A DNA stretch of 64,000 nucleotides from Sphingobacterium kitahiroshimense (lineage in GTDB: Bacteria > Bacteroidota > Bacteroidia > Sphingobacteriales > Sphingobacteriaceae), in NCBI RefSeq assembly GCF_025961315.1, contig NZ_JAOQNK010000001.1:2170001-2234000 (forward strand). Reading direction: 5' to 3'. The notes under the pieces were generated by a model, which worked only from the letters and a program-made list of their open reading frames with translations, did no database searches and was not told the DNA's origin. A program made the translations under genes and the position numbers. Shown one piece after another: positions 1-8,551 of the stretch (the first letter of the stretch is position 1; every line of letters starts with the position of its first letter).

Positions 1-88
1 TGTAATGTATTTTAGCAATTGCCTTTTCTTGTGCATGAAGAGAGAGCAGGCTGAATGAAATGAATGTGGTTAATAAGATTTTCTTCAT
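1..88 (-). CDS. Secreted protein, N-terminus only (runs off the left edge)
   Basis: The reverse strand gives an ATG at 88 followed by 29 codons. They form a clear Sec signal peptide: a Lys-Lys start, a hydrophobic core (ILLTTFISFSLLSL) and an Ala-Gln cleavage site (HAQ), a typical Bacteroidota pattern. The mature part begins EKAIAKIHY. That start resembles small exported proteins of the GLPGLI type, but too little is visible to name it. The gene is oriented away from the patatin gene at 632. Confidence 0.6.
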   Translation of the reverse strand, partial: MKKILLTTFISFSLLSLHAQEKAIAKIHY

Positions 89-631
89 AATTTTACGATT
101 TATTTGTAAACTTACGAAATATTCGTAATTAACAAATACTCATTAAGGAAAATCATAAAATAAATATATAAATAACTGATTCATTGATAAATAAAATCAA
201 ATCACATGTCTTCACATTTATAATTATCAATATTTAGTGATCTCCTTATAACAGTTTAATAATAATCTTTATAGCCATTTATATAGAATATATAGCGCTT
301 AGCTCATCATCTTTGTCGTTGTACAATGAAGATCACGGACTAACCGTAGGCTTATATAACAGACATCAATGCAAAGTAAAAAATAGACTTGTCTTATTGT
401 AGAACAGCAAGCATTATGATAACAGCTTTTTGATCGTATGATTTTATTTGCTAGTTTTATATGTCAAGATATCCTTGGCAAATGTGGAAATCAATGATAA
501 GAGAAATTTAATAATTAAATACAGCCTGGAAAAACCTACTTAAAATCTAACAACAGACTACATTCAATAGTTAGTGAATATGGATCGTTGCTTTTTTTAT
601 TAGTATTAGGAATTCTTACAATAAAATTTAA
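89..631. other. AT-rich intergenic region with no recognised gene
   Basis: This 543-base stretch lies between two divergent genes and should hold both promoters. I see no ORF with coding character, no tRNA-like fold and no strong hairpin. No convincing TAnnTTTG box stands directly before either gene. Confidence 0.5.
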
Positions 632-1414
632 ATGATTGTAAATAACAAAATAGGAATTACGCTTTCCGGTGGTGGCTTTAGAGGAATCGCCCATTTGGGC
701 ATACTCCAATATCTTCAGGAACTGAACATACAGCTTCATGCTATTTCAGGAGCGAGTGCAGGAGCTTTGGTCGGTGCGTTTATAGCTGAAGGATACGCTC
801 CGCTAGAGATATTGGAGTTGGTAAAACAGGAAAAATTCTTCACCTATTCCGACTTCTCCATTAGAACTGATGGCCTGTTCAGTGCAGATATTTTTGAAAA
901 AATCATTAAAAAATATATTCCGCACGACAGCTTCGAAAGCTTGAAAATGCCCCTATATGTTGCTGTTACAGATTTAACCAATGCGGAGTCTCTTATCTTC
1001 AACCAAGGCTCACTATCTTTTGCTATTAAATCTTCCTGCTGTTTTCCTCTGGTATTTCAGCCGGTAGCTTATAAAAATAACCGTTACTTATGTGATGGCG
1101 GAATATTAAATAACTTTCCGGTGGAGCAGATTAAAGCAACATGCAATAAAAGTATCGGCATCAATGTGAATCCGGTCAACCGTTCCGAAGGACGACTGAA
1201 CTACAAGCAGATTGTGGAACGTATTATCCGAATTACAACCTCAAACATTAAGGCTGAAGCTCCTGGCGATTGCGATATATTTATACAGCCTGAGGAAATC
1301 AATCAGTTTAAAACATTTGACACAAGTAGAGTGAATCAGATATATGAATTCGGATATAACTACGCGAAAAAATTTGAGAAAGAATTTTTAAATCTCCAGA
1401 AAGAACTCGGCTAA
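632..1414 (+). CDS. Patatin-like phospholipase (RssA/NTE-type)
   Basis: Predicted serine lipid acyl hydrolase using a Ser-Asp dyad. The sequence shows the glycine-rich oxyanion loop GGGFRGIA (residues 13-20), the nucleophile elbow GASAG with Ser42, and the catalytic Asp155 in the DGG motif. At 260 residues it is a bare patatin domain with no cyclic-nucleotide domain and no barrel. There is no signal peptide, so it probably acts in the cytoplasm or at the inner membrane. The physiological lipid substrate cannot be read from the sequence. It is transcribed alone and converges on the gene ending at 1424, with only 9 bases between the stop codons. Confidence 0.9.
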   Translation: MIVNNKIGITLSGGGFRGIAHLGILQYLQELNIQLHAISGASAGALVGAFIAEGYAPLEILELVKQEKFFTYSDFSIRTDGLFSADIFEKIIKKYIPHDSFESLKMPLYVAVTDLTNAESLIFNQGSLSFAIKSSCCFPLVFQPVAYKNNRYLCDGGILNNFPVEQIKATCNKSIGINVNPVNRSEGRLNYKQIVERIIRITTSNIKAEAPGDCDIFIQPEEINQFKTFDTSRVNQIYEFGYNYAKKFEKEFLNLQKELG

Positions 1415-1423
1415 TAGCTAGTT

Positions 1424-2647
1424 TTAATCATGATAAGAAAGCTCGCGCTTCCATAAAAACACTTTTTCTGTTGTCGTTTCTTGATCTTTATCAATAACAA
1501 CCTCTTCTCTCATCACCCAGTTGTTGTTCTGATCATATATATAAGAATAGGTAGTTGTACTACCATAATTAGGATCTGCGGTTTTGTAAATGGAAGAGAC
1601 AACATCCCCCTGTTCATTATATTGATAGGTGTAAGAAGAGTTTTGATCTCCTGAAAAAATTTTGTTCCCTTTGGCATCGTATTTATAACGGGTAATTATA
1701 GATGGAGTTTTCTGTGGCCACTCTACTTTTTTACTTTCAATAAGCACTCCGCCATTACCAAGTGTTTTATAAATTGTTTCACTTAAGACAAATTCATTCA
1801 TAGCATCCTCGACACGTTCATAATTTTCTTCAATCTGTCTATGATCCTCGTACTTATAGAGCGTCCGAAAGCCTCTGCCCTCCTCGATCACTTCATCACC
1901 GTTTTTATCTAAAGAAGTATAGTATACTTTCCAAAGTTCCCCTTCGTCATTATATTCCAGTTCTTCTTCAGCTTCTTTTTGACCTGTCTCCCACCAAAAA
2001 AATAATTTTAGTTTTAATTGTGCTCCACTGTAAAAGTACTCTGTAGTGAGATAAGCACTATCTTGCTTAGTCTTCTCATCTTCAAAAATAACATAAAGAT
2101 GAGTCAGAATGCCATTGCTATCATATACTTTACGTTCGTTCCATCCATCGCCATAATAACGAACCGTGTCCATTTTATTATTCTCTAAGACGTAGCAAAG
2201 TTCATTTACTGACTTCAGTACAGGTTTATTCATATTCGAAAATTTCCCTGTACTATAGTTTTTCAATGCCGATCTTTTCTTTTTCAAATATGTCTGATAA
2301 TCTTCATGTATCACCGTATATATAGATGGCCAAAATTGAAAGGGTTTATCATAAGACTTTTTCTCACGGGCGGCTTTAGCATTGTCAGCGATATCATTTT
2401 CTAGATCATTATTTTTTATCGGAGATGCAATCATAGGAGGCACTTCTGCAAAAATAGAATCAGTTATTTTTCCCACCACAACCGGTGGTTCAATTTGTTT
2501 CTTAATCGGTTTAAGGATCTCCTTTTTTATTATTTTTTTCGTTTTTTTGCTTTGCGCACTTCCACTTTGAGAAATGCATATCAATAGCACAGTAGCAATA
2601 AAATAATAGTGAAGTAATTTCATTGTATATTTTTTATAAAAGTTCAA
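1424..2647 (-). CDS. Secreted protein of unknown function with YD-like repeats
   Basis: Not recognised. The likely start is the second Met (about 2623), which opens a clean signal peptide (MKLLHYYFIATVLLICISQSG, cleaved after SAQ); the upstream start adds only eight residues. A Lys-rich stretch follows. The rest is rich in Tyr, Asp, Gly and Asn, with repeated units such as RYKYDAKGNK, TYQYNEQGDV and SYIYDQNNNW. These resemble the YD or MORN-like strands of secreted Bacteroidota proteins. It is probably periplasmic or surface exposed. No catalytic motif is visible. It stands alone, about 240 bases from the next gene upstream. Confidence 0.7.
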   Translation of the reverse strand: MNFYKKYTMKLLHYYFIATVLLICISQSGSAQSKKTKKIIKKEILKPIKKQIEPPVVVGKITDSIFAEVPPMIASPIKNNDLENDIADNAKAAREKKSYDKPFQFWPSIYTVIHEDYQTYLKKKRSALKNYSTGKFSNMNKPVLKSVNELCYVLENNKMDTVRYYGDGWNERKVYDSNGILTHLYVIFEDEKTKQDSAYLTTEYFYSGAQLKLKLFFWWETGQKEAEEELEYNDEGELWKVYYTSLDKNGDEVIEEGRGFRTLYKYEDHRQIEENYERVEDAMNEFVLSETIYKTLGNGGVLIESKKVEWPQKTPSIITRYKYDAKGNKIFSGDQNSSYTYQYNEQGDVVSSIYKTADPNYGSTTTYSYIYDQNNNWVMREEVVIDKDQETTTEKVFLWKRELSYHD

Positions 2648-2890
2648 TAGAGTACGGTTAATTTCAAGATATGCTGAAGCTATATTTTGGAGGCATCTTC
2701 ATTTACCATCTAATAGACCCTCTTTATGATGAGCCTTTATCGAATCGATCTGCGAGTCTTTATTACATGATTTTAATTCATTGCTAGATTCAGTTGTGAC
2801 CTTATTCAATCGGTGCACTGATGAGTATATATAGTTAAGTATCATTTTACAAACAATGGCTTTTTATAAAAATACATTAAAACACTGTGG

Positions 2891-3712
2891 CTATTCGACA
2901 ACAGCGGTATCGACCTCTTCTACTGTTTCCTCATCACCTTCCATTTCGTGTTTTGAATTTTTAACATCCTCATCTGTATATTGATAATGTTCATCAAAGG
3001 TTTTCGTCTCACGATTATAAATCAGCACATATTTTGAGTTTTTGTTTTGCTTTATTATACCATCAGTTGGTGCAGGAACAAGCTTCATATCATTCAAATA
3101 TATTAGTGCGCCTTTTGCAAATCGTTTGATGGTCGGCAACTCGGAACTTAATTCTTTCCAGTACAGGAGATTACCTTGATCAGTTATAATGAAAATGGCA
3201 CTACTGGCAAAATCTTGTTTTTCAAGTAGAAAAGCCATTTCTTTATCCCCTTGACCAGTAAAATTGCCATATGCAATTACTTTAGGTGCTCGATCTTTAA
3301 TTTTTGTGAAAAAATATTGAATGTTATCTTCATTTTGCATGAACTTATTGTCCATAAAAATCTTTACGATAGCCCTTTGAAATGGAACAGGAATATCGTT
3401 ATATTCAGGTATTGTAAAAACCGCATTTTTCCAATATGCATAATCTTCTTGACTAGCCCATCCATTTACAAAAACACTATCAGCGGGATATGCGATCTCT
3501 TCTGTATAAACTTCCTGACGCTGTTTATAAACTCCAAATTGAAAAGCAATAAAACATACTATCGCGAGTAAGGCAATGATGAGAACTACCCAAAAAATAG
3601 TTTTTTTATTTGATTTAGGTTTCGGTTCCGGCAAATTATCCGAGCTCTGAAATTGACTTGAGTTAGAATTGGTTCGATCCATCTTATTTTCGGTTGTATT
3701 TCTAGTATTCAA
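2891..3712 (-). CDS. Membrane-anchored protein of unknown function
   Basis: Not recognised. The first 36 residues are polar and basic (Asn, Ser, Pro, Lys rich). One transmembrane helix follows (about residues 38-58, FWVVLIIALLAIVCFIAFQF) and then a soluble domain of about 200 residues. This predicts a single-pass protein with the domain in the periplasm. The middle contains a Gly-Asp strand pattern (YGNFTGQGDKEMAFLLE) like FG-GAP or VCBS-type repeats. The tail is strongly acidic (EGDEETVEEVDTAVVE). A second start lies at Met11. It shares direction with the secreted protein at 1424 but lies 240 bases away. Confidence 0.65.
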   Translation of the reverse strand: MNTRNTTENKMDRTNSNSSQFQSSDNLPEPKPKSNKKTIFWVVLIIALLAIVCFIAFQFGVYKQRQEVYTEEIAYPADSVFVNGWASQEDYAYWKNAVFTIPEYNDIPVPFQRAIVKIFMDNKFMQNEDNIQYFFTKIKDRAPKVIAYGNFTGQGDKEMAFLLEKQDFASSAIFIITDQGNLLYWKELSSELPTIKRFAKGALIYLNDMKLVPAPTDGIIKQNKNSKYVLIYNRETKTFDEHYQYTDEDVKNSKHEMEGDEETVEEVDTAVVE

Positions 3713-4082
3713 ATTACTATTTCACTGATAACAATTTATTGGCCAAAAATAAAAATCGACAAGACTAAAACACGAAGCATTTACAATTTGTAAACCATCA
3801 CTTACAATTCGTGGCGTTTCCATTAAAATAAAAAAAGTTATACTAAATAGACAACTTGAAGAATATTAAACTGTCGAAAAGAATTCTTAAAATGAACCTA
3901 TAAGTGTCCCTTTCTATAAAAGCTTAATCAGATTAACTTGATCTATAAATATTCTTTATTCTAAAATCATCGCGTAAATTACATAGAATTATTGATCACT
4001 TAAGAAGAGGTGCAATCATCGTCTTTTTTTCAGAATTAAATAAGTATAGTACATTATATTTGTATCTATAATCAAAAAAATT
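3713..4082. other. Divergent intergenic region
   Basis: This 370-base AT-rich stretch separates divergent genes. The only feature I can support is the -7 box before the glyoxalase-fold gene (4055-4062). I see no ORF or stable hairpin in the rest. Confidence 0.5.
4055..4062 (+). promoter_or_regulatory. Bacteroidota -7 promoter box
   Basis: TATATTTG matches the TAnnTTTG -7 consensus of Bacteroidota housekeeping promoters and lies 20 bases before the ATG at 4083. No good -33 TTTG is visible at the usual distance, so the call rests on one half of the promoter. Confidence 0.5.
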
Positions 4083-4442
4083 ATGAAAGATACACCTACA
4101 CAAAAACTCAAGCACGAACAGATCCAATATATTGAATTTTTATCTCAAGATCTTCAACAGATCAAAAATTTTTATACAGCATGTTTCAGTTGGACTTTTA
4201 CCGATTATGGACCTCACTACACTGCATTTGAAGGTGAATATATTGATGGTGGTTTTACTTTAGGAACTCCTGTAAAGGGAAGTATATTAATTATCCTTTA
4301 CTCTAAAGCTCTTGAAACAACTCTTGAAAAAGTAATTAAAGCTGGTGGTATAATAACAAAAGAAATCTTCAGCTTCCCTGGTGGGAGACGATTTCAATTT
4401 ATAGATCCAGATGGCAATGAGCTGGCAGTTTGGTCAGAATAA
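4083..4442 (+). CDS. Glyoxalase/bleomycin-resistance (VOC) fold protein
   Basis: A single VOC domain of 119 residues. It opens with the strand IQYIEFLSQDLQQIKNFY, typical of the first beta-alpha-beta unit. It closes with FQFIDPDGNELAVWSE, the usual C-terminal strand carrying the metal-ligand Glu. Proteins of this size act as homodimers on small molecules (lyases, dioxygenases, antibiotic binding). The substrate is not readable. It is a single gene with its own predicted promoter, and its stop is 69 bases from the stop of the convergent sugar kinase. Confidence 0.85.
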   Translation: MKDTPTQKLKHEQIQYIEFLSQDLQQIKNFYTACFSWTFTDYGPHYTAFEGEYIDGGFTLGTPVKGSILIILYSKALETTLEKVIKAGGIITKEIFSFPGGRRFQFIDPDGNELAVWSE

Positions 4443-4511
4443 ACTAAACATGCAGGTCTGTATTGATGAATCAAATAAACACAGGCCTGCATGAAAATAA
4501 TAGCTTAACAT

Positions 4512-5426
4512 CTAATCTTTATGTGCTGATTCTTTTTGAAAAGCAATAAAATCTGCCTTAGAATAATCTGGGCATGCTCCCTCTCGAGCAGTAACAAATG
4601 CTCCCAGTGAAACAGCTTGATTCATAATTTCAATTGCTGAACTTCCTTTTTCAAACCTTTTTGATAAAAATCCCGCCAAAAAGGAGTCTCCGCTACCAAC
4701 AGTATCTTTTACTTCAATAGGGATCGTCGATATGGAATAAAAATCATGATGATCAGCATAGAGTGCTCCTTTACTTCCTTTGGATACAATAACTTCGTTC
4801 ATCCCGAAAGTGTCCTGTAGGAAACTTACACAATCCTCTTCTGTCGTATAGGACTTACCCATAAAGTCAATCATCATACGTAACTCGGCTTTATTAAATT
4901 TTGCTAACTGTGTTTTATGCAACAGATCTTTTATCACATGTATATCATAGTGTGGCGCTCGCAGATTGATATCAAATACATTGTAAGAACTATTTTCAAG
5001 CAACTCAAATAATGTATTCTTAGACTGGGTATTACGAGTGGCCAGTGTACCAAAAACCAATGCATCCGATTCATTAACCATTGCTTGATTAATAGCATTC
5101 ACTTCAATATAATCCCATGCAACCTCCCGGACAATATCATAATGTGCATCATTATGTTCATCGATAGTCGCAACAACTGTGCTCGTAGGATAAGCACTAT
5201 TCACCTGTATGCCAGTAGAATGTATTTTCCAATCTTCGATTTTCTGCAGCAATTCACGACCTAATTCGTCATCTCCTACGCTGCTTATCATATTGACCTC
5301 AACCCCCATTTTAGACAAGTGATAAGCGACATTAAAGGGGGCTCCCCCAGCTCTTCTATCTCCTCCAGGGAATATGTCCCACAGTACTTCGCCGAAACAG
5401 GCTATTTTATTTTTTTTATCGATCAT
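4512..5426 (-). CDS. PfkB-family sugar kinase, probable fructokinase
   Basis: Phosphorylates a sugar with ATP. The N-terminal GGAPFNVAYHL (about residues 27-37) is the PfkB signature 1 region, and DTVGSGDSFLAGFL near residue 241 is signature 2 with anion-hole GSGD (244-247) and catalytic Asp247. The 304-residue length is normal. FGEVLWDIFP at the start and GGDRRAGGAPFNVA are typical of the fructokinase group of Bacteroidota, so fructose is the likely substrate, by inference. The gene is intact, but the DNA upstream holds only broken sugar-uptake genes (5427-8425), so it may be a survivor of a lost operon. Confidence 0.85.
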   Translation of the reverse strand: MIDKKNKIACFGEVLWDIFPGGDRRAGGAPFNVAYHLSKMGVEVNMISSVGDDELGRELLQKIEDWKIHSTGIQVNSAYPTSTVVATIDEHNDAHYDIVREVAWDYIEVNAINQAMVNESDALVFGTLATRNTQSKNTLFELLENSSYNVFDINLRAPHYDIHVIKDLLHKTQLAKFNKAELRMMIDFMGKSYTTEEDCVSFLQDTFGMNEVIVSKGSKGALYADHHDFYSISTIPIEVKDTVGSGDSFLAGFLSKRFEKGSSAIEIMNQAVSLGAFVTAREGACPDYSKADFIAFQKESAHKD

Positions 5427-5820
5427 TCCAATTTCTTATTTCCAAAAAATGAGCTACCACTCATTCACATCCCCCCGTACTCTCAGTATACACTAATTTA
5501 TCAAAATATTTCCTATTGTCGATTTTATTTTTCTTTTGATAATCATATGGATGCTCTTTTGTGCTGTGGTATCCTTCACAGAAGTATACATATCGTGAAG
5601 TTGAACTTTTCGTTCCAAATCCCTTATTACGGAGCTTCCGCCACGCAGATTTTTCCAACCATTTGAGAATCCTCTATTTAAGCCAATGAATAAAGAAAGT
5701 CGATTCCGCTTTACTGTTAAACCGTACCTTACCGGTTGCTCGGCATTTTTGTCTCTCGACTACTTCATTAATTTCAATCCTGTAAATCACCATGTCTAAA
5801 AACTGTTTAAAACTGCTTAT
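5427..5820. other. Degenerate DNA, no intact gene
   Basis: The reverse strand has one open frame (5461-5658, 65 codons) with a plausible protein texture (repeated Tyr-Phe, KYFDKLVYTES) but no recognisable family. The frame upstream of it is broken by stops. It is most likely a gene fragment in a decaying region and not a functional gene. Confidence 0.4.
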
Positions 5821-6087
5821 CATGTTTTCTGCTTTCAATCATTGCGATCTTATTTTTCTCATCTTCAGGGCAAAAACTAAATATTCCTTTCTCCTCGTAA
5901 AAAGCACCCCAAAATCATTAATAGCACTATAAACCTCTTCTTTAGCGCTCTGATAATATACGGCTACCGTGACTAACTAATTCTTGGGTACACAATCCCA
6001 TCGCTTTATCGTAAACCCTTCCAAACGGCTCATTTCTTCTACAAAAGCTACTAAAGGAATATTTTTATAAATCCGTACTTTACGAGT
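5821..6087 (-). pseudogene. Possible FecR C-terminal (DUF4974-like) fragment
   Basis: Reading the reverse strand from about 6080 gives RKVRIYKNIPLVAFVEEM, then SRLEGFTIKRWDCVPKN, a stop codon, and VTVAVYYQSAKEEVYSAI in the same frame. The order of features (short helix after IPL, a DCVP turn, a VTV strand, an EEVYSAI helix) resembles the C-terminal domain of FecR anti-sigma proteins, which act beside TonB receptors. At least one in-frame stop breaks it and a frameshift follows near 5880. The assignment is by eye and weak; that the segment is a broken gene is much more certain. Confidence 0.35.
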
Positions 6088-6680
6088 CTATATTTTATCA
6101 ATATCCATATTAGGGCCGATAAAAAGTATATATACCTGAAAACAAAAACTATACAATCTTCCTACCAGCAACACCCCCATATCACCTGGTAAATTCAGCG
6201 CCTCACTCTTCTTAAGATTGTAAGAATATAGAACCAACTTCCCTGTCATTCTTTCTTTAGGTATTTTTGGCACCCGACAGACACCACTTCCACCTCTTCA
6301 ATCTGATCTTACAAATGGTTTAGTTGCATGTGCAATAATATACTTTAATTATAATTCAACTCTTGGGTTTTATAGCCGACAGAAGTCAACTTCACTTTAC
6401 CATTGCGTTGGGATACGGTCATACTGAACATGCCATCTTTATTGGTCGATGTCTTCATATTATCCGATTCAACACGCCCGCATAGAGCGTGTACGGCTTT
6501 TTATCTACAGCAGAAATAACCTTTCCCTGCAACACATAATTCTGCTTACTCAGGAATTGTTTGGATACCGATCCGAAAGTCATCAACTGCAATAAAAGCA
6601 ACACTGCTGAAAACCTTTATTTTAGCAACCGCTTTCCAAAACGCTCATTCACAACATCTCTTACACTCCCATGCATTTGA
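6088..6680 (-). pseudogene. SusC-type TonB-dependent receptor, degraded N-terminal part
   Basis: Reverse strand from the ATG at about 6678: MHGSVRDVVNERFGKRLLK, an in-frame TAA, then a hydrophobic signal (VLLLLQLMTFGSVS) and a carboxypeptidase-regulatory-like domain start (NYVLQGKVISAVDKKPY). A frameshift leads to TSTNKDGMFSMTVSQRNGK and VKLTSVGYKTQEL, the standard end of that domain, followed by a stop. After a gap, EEVEVVSVG, another frameshift, and PKIPKERMTGKLV match the TonB-box and plug start (VVVxGYQKIPKERATGSF) of SusC receptors. The 2.5 kb barrel is missing. It has at least one stop and two frameshifts, so it is a clear pseudogene remnant. Confidence 0.85.
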
Positions 6681-7860
6681 TTTGAAAAGCTTTTTAAGCG
6701 ATTAGACAGATTATTAACGCAAAACCAGCCATAGGACCTGACTAAATGAAATCAATCGCTTAAAACTTCTTATTTTAAATAAAGCGCTTTCAATGTAGGG
6801 ATTAAGTATGGATGAAGCATAGATAAAGCGTTGATAGTGCGTTAGTAGTGCGTAAACGGGTACCGTTTTACGCACTATCCATGCTTTACCAGTACTTAGC
6901 ATACGCATTACGGACGCTTGAGCTACACACCAAACCCTCTTGAGCGAGATCTTACAAATAGATCGACAATGATGCGGAAAACGACTATTTTGATCAGCGT
7001 TTGTTTTAGCCTTCTTTGAACCTCGTACTAAGTTTCCCAGTAACTGCACAACACTTGCAAAGTAGCTACACCGTCCTTTCCCTTGTGCATCGACAGCCGG
7101 AAATAAAACAAGGTCCGAAACAGGTTAAAAGCAGGTATATAGCGTGTACCTCCCGGACAATGCGTTGATTTGCTGTTTTGCCACATCCAGCAAACTTCTA
7201 CTAACTTTTTTTTCCTTTTCTTCACCTCTTTTTATACTTCCACTTGACTTTTGTTCGACCGTGCTTCGACTTTTCATGCACTGTAGCCGATGAAATACCG
7301 ATGCCGACTCGAAGCTCAGTCGAAGAAACTTAGAAGTTGGTGTTAAATTGGTTAAGAAAAAATCAGAATTTATTCTGCTTGATCTCTTTGCGATGGTCTT
7401 TGTCCGCTTATTTATTGCTAATCCATTACCGTTTGTTTGGTATTTGATTACCGAATCGTTGCCATTTATAGGCCGTTTCTTTGATAATTCTAGGCTTCTG
7501 CATATGACCTGCATTACACCTTGCCTGCTTATTCTCTGCTGTTTTATTGCTTATTCTTTGCTTATTTAGCAATAAATAGCCAGAGAAATAGTAATCCAGT
7601 CCTGAGTCAGCTATAACCTTATCCCCAACAATAAGCGAACCTTCACCGAAGGTACATTTACTGCTAAAAATTACATTAGTTGCTTCTGCAATATTATTAT
7701 TTACTACATTTTTAGTTACAGGATATTCAGGTAATTCCTCCTGCTTTCTACTCAACAGAAATCCTTTCCCATCAGATTTCAATAGCTTACGGAGATATCC
7801 CCAGAGCTTGATTATATCGTGTATAGTTTTGTTTATTATTTTGATTTTTTAGGCATTAAA
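6681..7860. other. Degenerate region with unrecognised ORF fragments
   Basis: Several short overlapping reverse-strand frames (6714-7049, 7028-7225, 7125-7514, 7426-7782) overlap one another in different frames. None has a recognisable domain. The stretch 7600-7782 has the most protein-like composition (FGEGSLIVGDKVIADSGLDY), so it may be the remains of a real gene. The palindrome at 6846-6877 is the one strong structural element. I read the whole as decayed coding DNA upstream of the SusC remnant. Confidence 0.45.
6846..6877. repeat. 32-bp imperfect palindrome
   Basis: TAGTGCGTAAA at 6846 is matched by TTTACGCACTA ending at 6877, around a centre built on GGTACC with small asymmetry. Adjacent sequence repeats the words GCACTA and GCGTTAGTAG. 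It could be a cruciform, a regulator site of the lost receptor gene or a small dispersed repeat. It lies about 170 bases upstream of the SusC remnant start. Confidence 0.6.
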
Positions 7861-7876
7861 CCGCCCCTTTTCATCT

Positions 7877-7917
7877 CGAGGTATTATTGACATGTTTAAT
7901 GTGTCAATTATACCTCG
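7877..7917. repeat. Strong hairpin, 16-bp arms with one mismatch
   Basis: CGAGGTATTATTGACA (7877-7892) pairs with TGTCAATTATACCTCG (7902-7917) around a 9-base loop, with one T/T mismatch. Outside it, GCCCC and GGGGGC can also pair across a bulge. No U-run follows on either strand, so it is not a typical intrinsic terminator. Confidence 0.6.
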
Positions 7918-8092
7918 GGGGCATCCGGAGTTCACAGGTAGAAATTCTATTTTAATATTTTTCTAAGATTAATGCTTAGTTTTCTTCAACGACAACTTTA
8001 GCTTTCATGATCATCATCCGCTGTTCCCTAAAAATCAAGTCGAAAGATTTACCTACTATGTTCAATACTTTGCGACTACCTTTTACTATTAT

Positions 8093-8425
8093 TTATCTTT
8101 CTAAGTTCTCTTCTATTCCGAAGTACTTGTTGAGATCGTTAAGTATCCGTTGTCTATATTCTTCCCATTCAAAAGCATGAAGATTACTATTAGCTCCAAT
8201 AGCAACTTCTGTCCCAACATAAAAAAAGATAGCCACTACCCCTAAGGCAAAATGTCGAAATGACCGGATGCTCCTTTCTCGTTTTTCACCAGGTTCAGCT
8301 CGGGTATTGGCGATATCAGGTAAATGGATGCGCTTGGTAATAGATGTCACTAAGACCAAACACAAAATCATAAACGGAAATAGCAATTGTTTGATGTCAA
8401 CATTCACTAGAAGAACCTCTTCCAA
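8093..8425 (-). pseudogene. Chimeric remnant: FucP-type sugar transporter piece joined to a DUF3738-like piece
   Basis: One open frame of 110 codons. Residues 12-80 read like an internal part of FucP/GluP major-facilitator sugar transporters: a membrane helix ending in a LPDI segment, a variable charged linker, then LGVVAIFFYVGTEVAIG, the conserved helix with the GxEVxIG motif. From about residue 86 the text changes to WEEYRQRILNDLNKYFG, close to EREEYQQRILNDLDSMF in the intact protein at 39707. The join is at about 8170-8190. Both parts lack the rest of their families, so this is a deletion fusion and not a gene. Confidence 0.65.
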
Positions 8426-8492
8426 AAGAAAGAAAAAAGATAGGTTTTAAGGTAAGCTCTTCAGATTGATCGGCATCACCTTATTCTACATA

Positions 8493-8531
8493 AAAAGATC
8501 TCCAAAAGCACGAAACTATTGGAGATCTTTT
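8493..8531 (-). terminator. Intrinsic terminator of the metal-efflux operon
   Basis: AAAAGATCTCCAA (8493-8505) pairs perfectly with TTGGAGATCTTTT (8519-8531). On the minus strand, the direction of the operon, the stem ends in a T-run. It lies 20 bases beyond the pump gene stop. Confidence 0.85.
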
Positions 8532-8551
8532 AGTTAAAAAGCTAATTGCCC

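Noticed and set aside
6088..6273. 61-codon ORF as a separate small gene
   Set aside because: It starts at GTG and its first residues are the plug-domain signature of a SusC receptor in a shifted frame. It is part of the pseudogene.
7125..7782. Overlapping reverse-strand ORFs of 118-129 codons
   Set aside because: They overlap each other in different frames, have no recognised domain, and lie among clear pseudogene fragments. I describe them as degenerate DNA.
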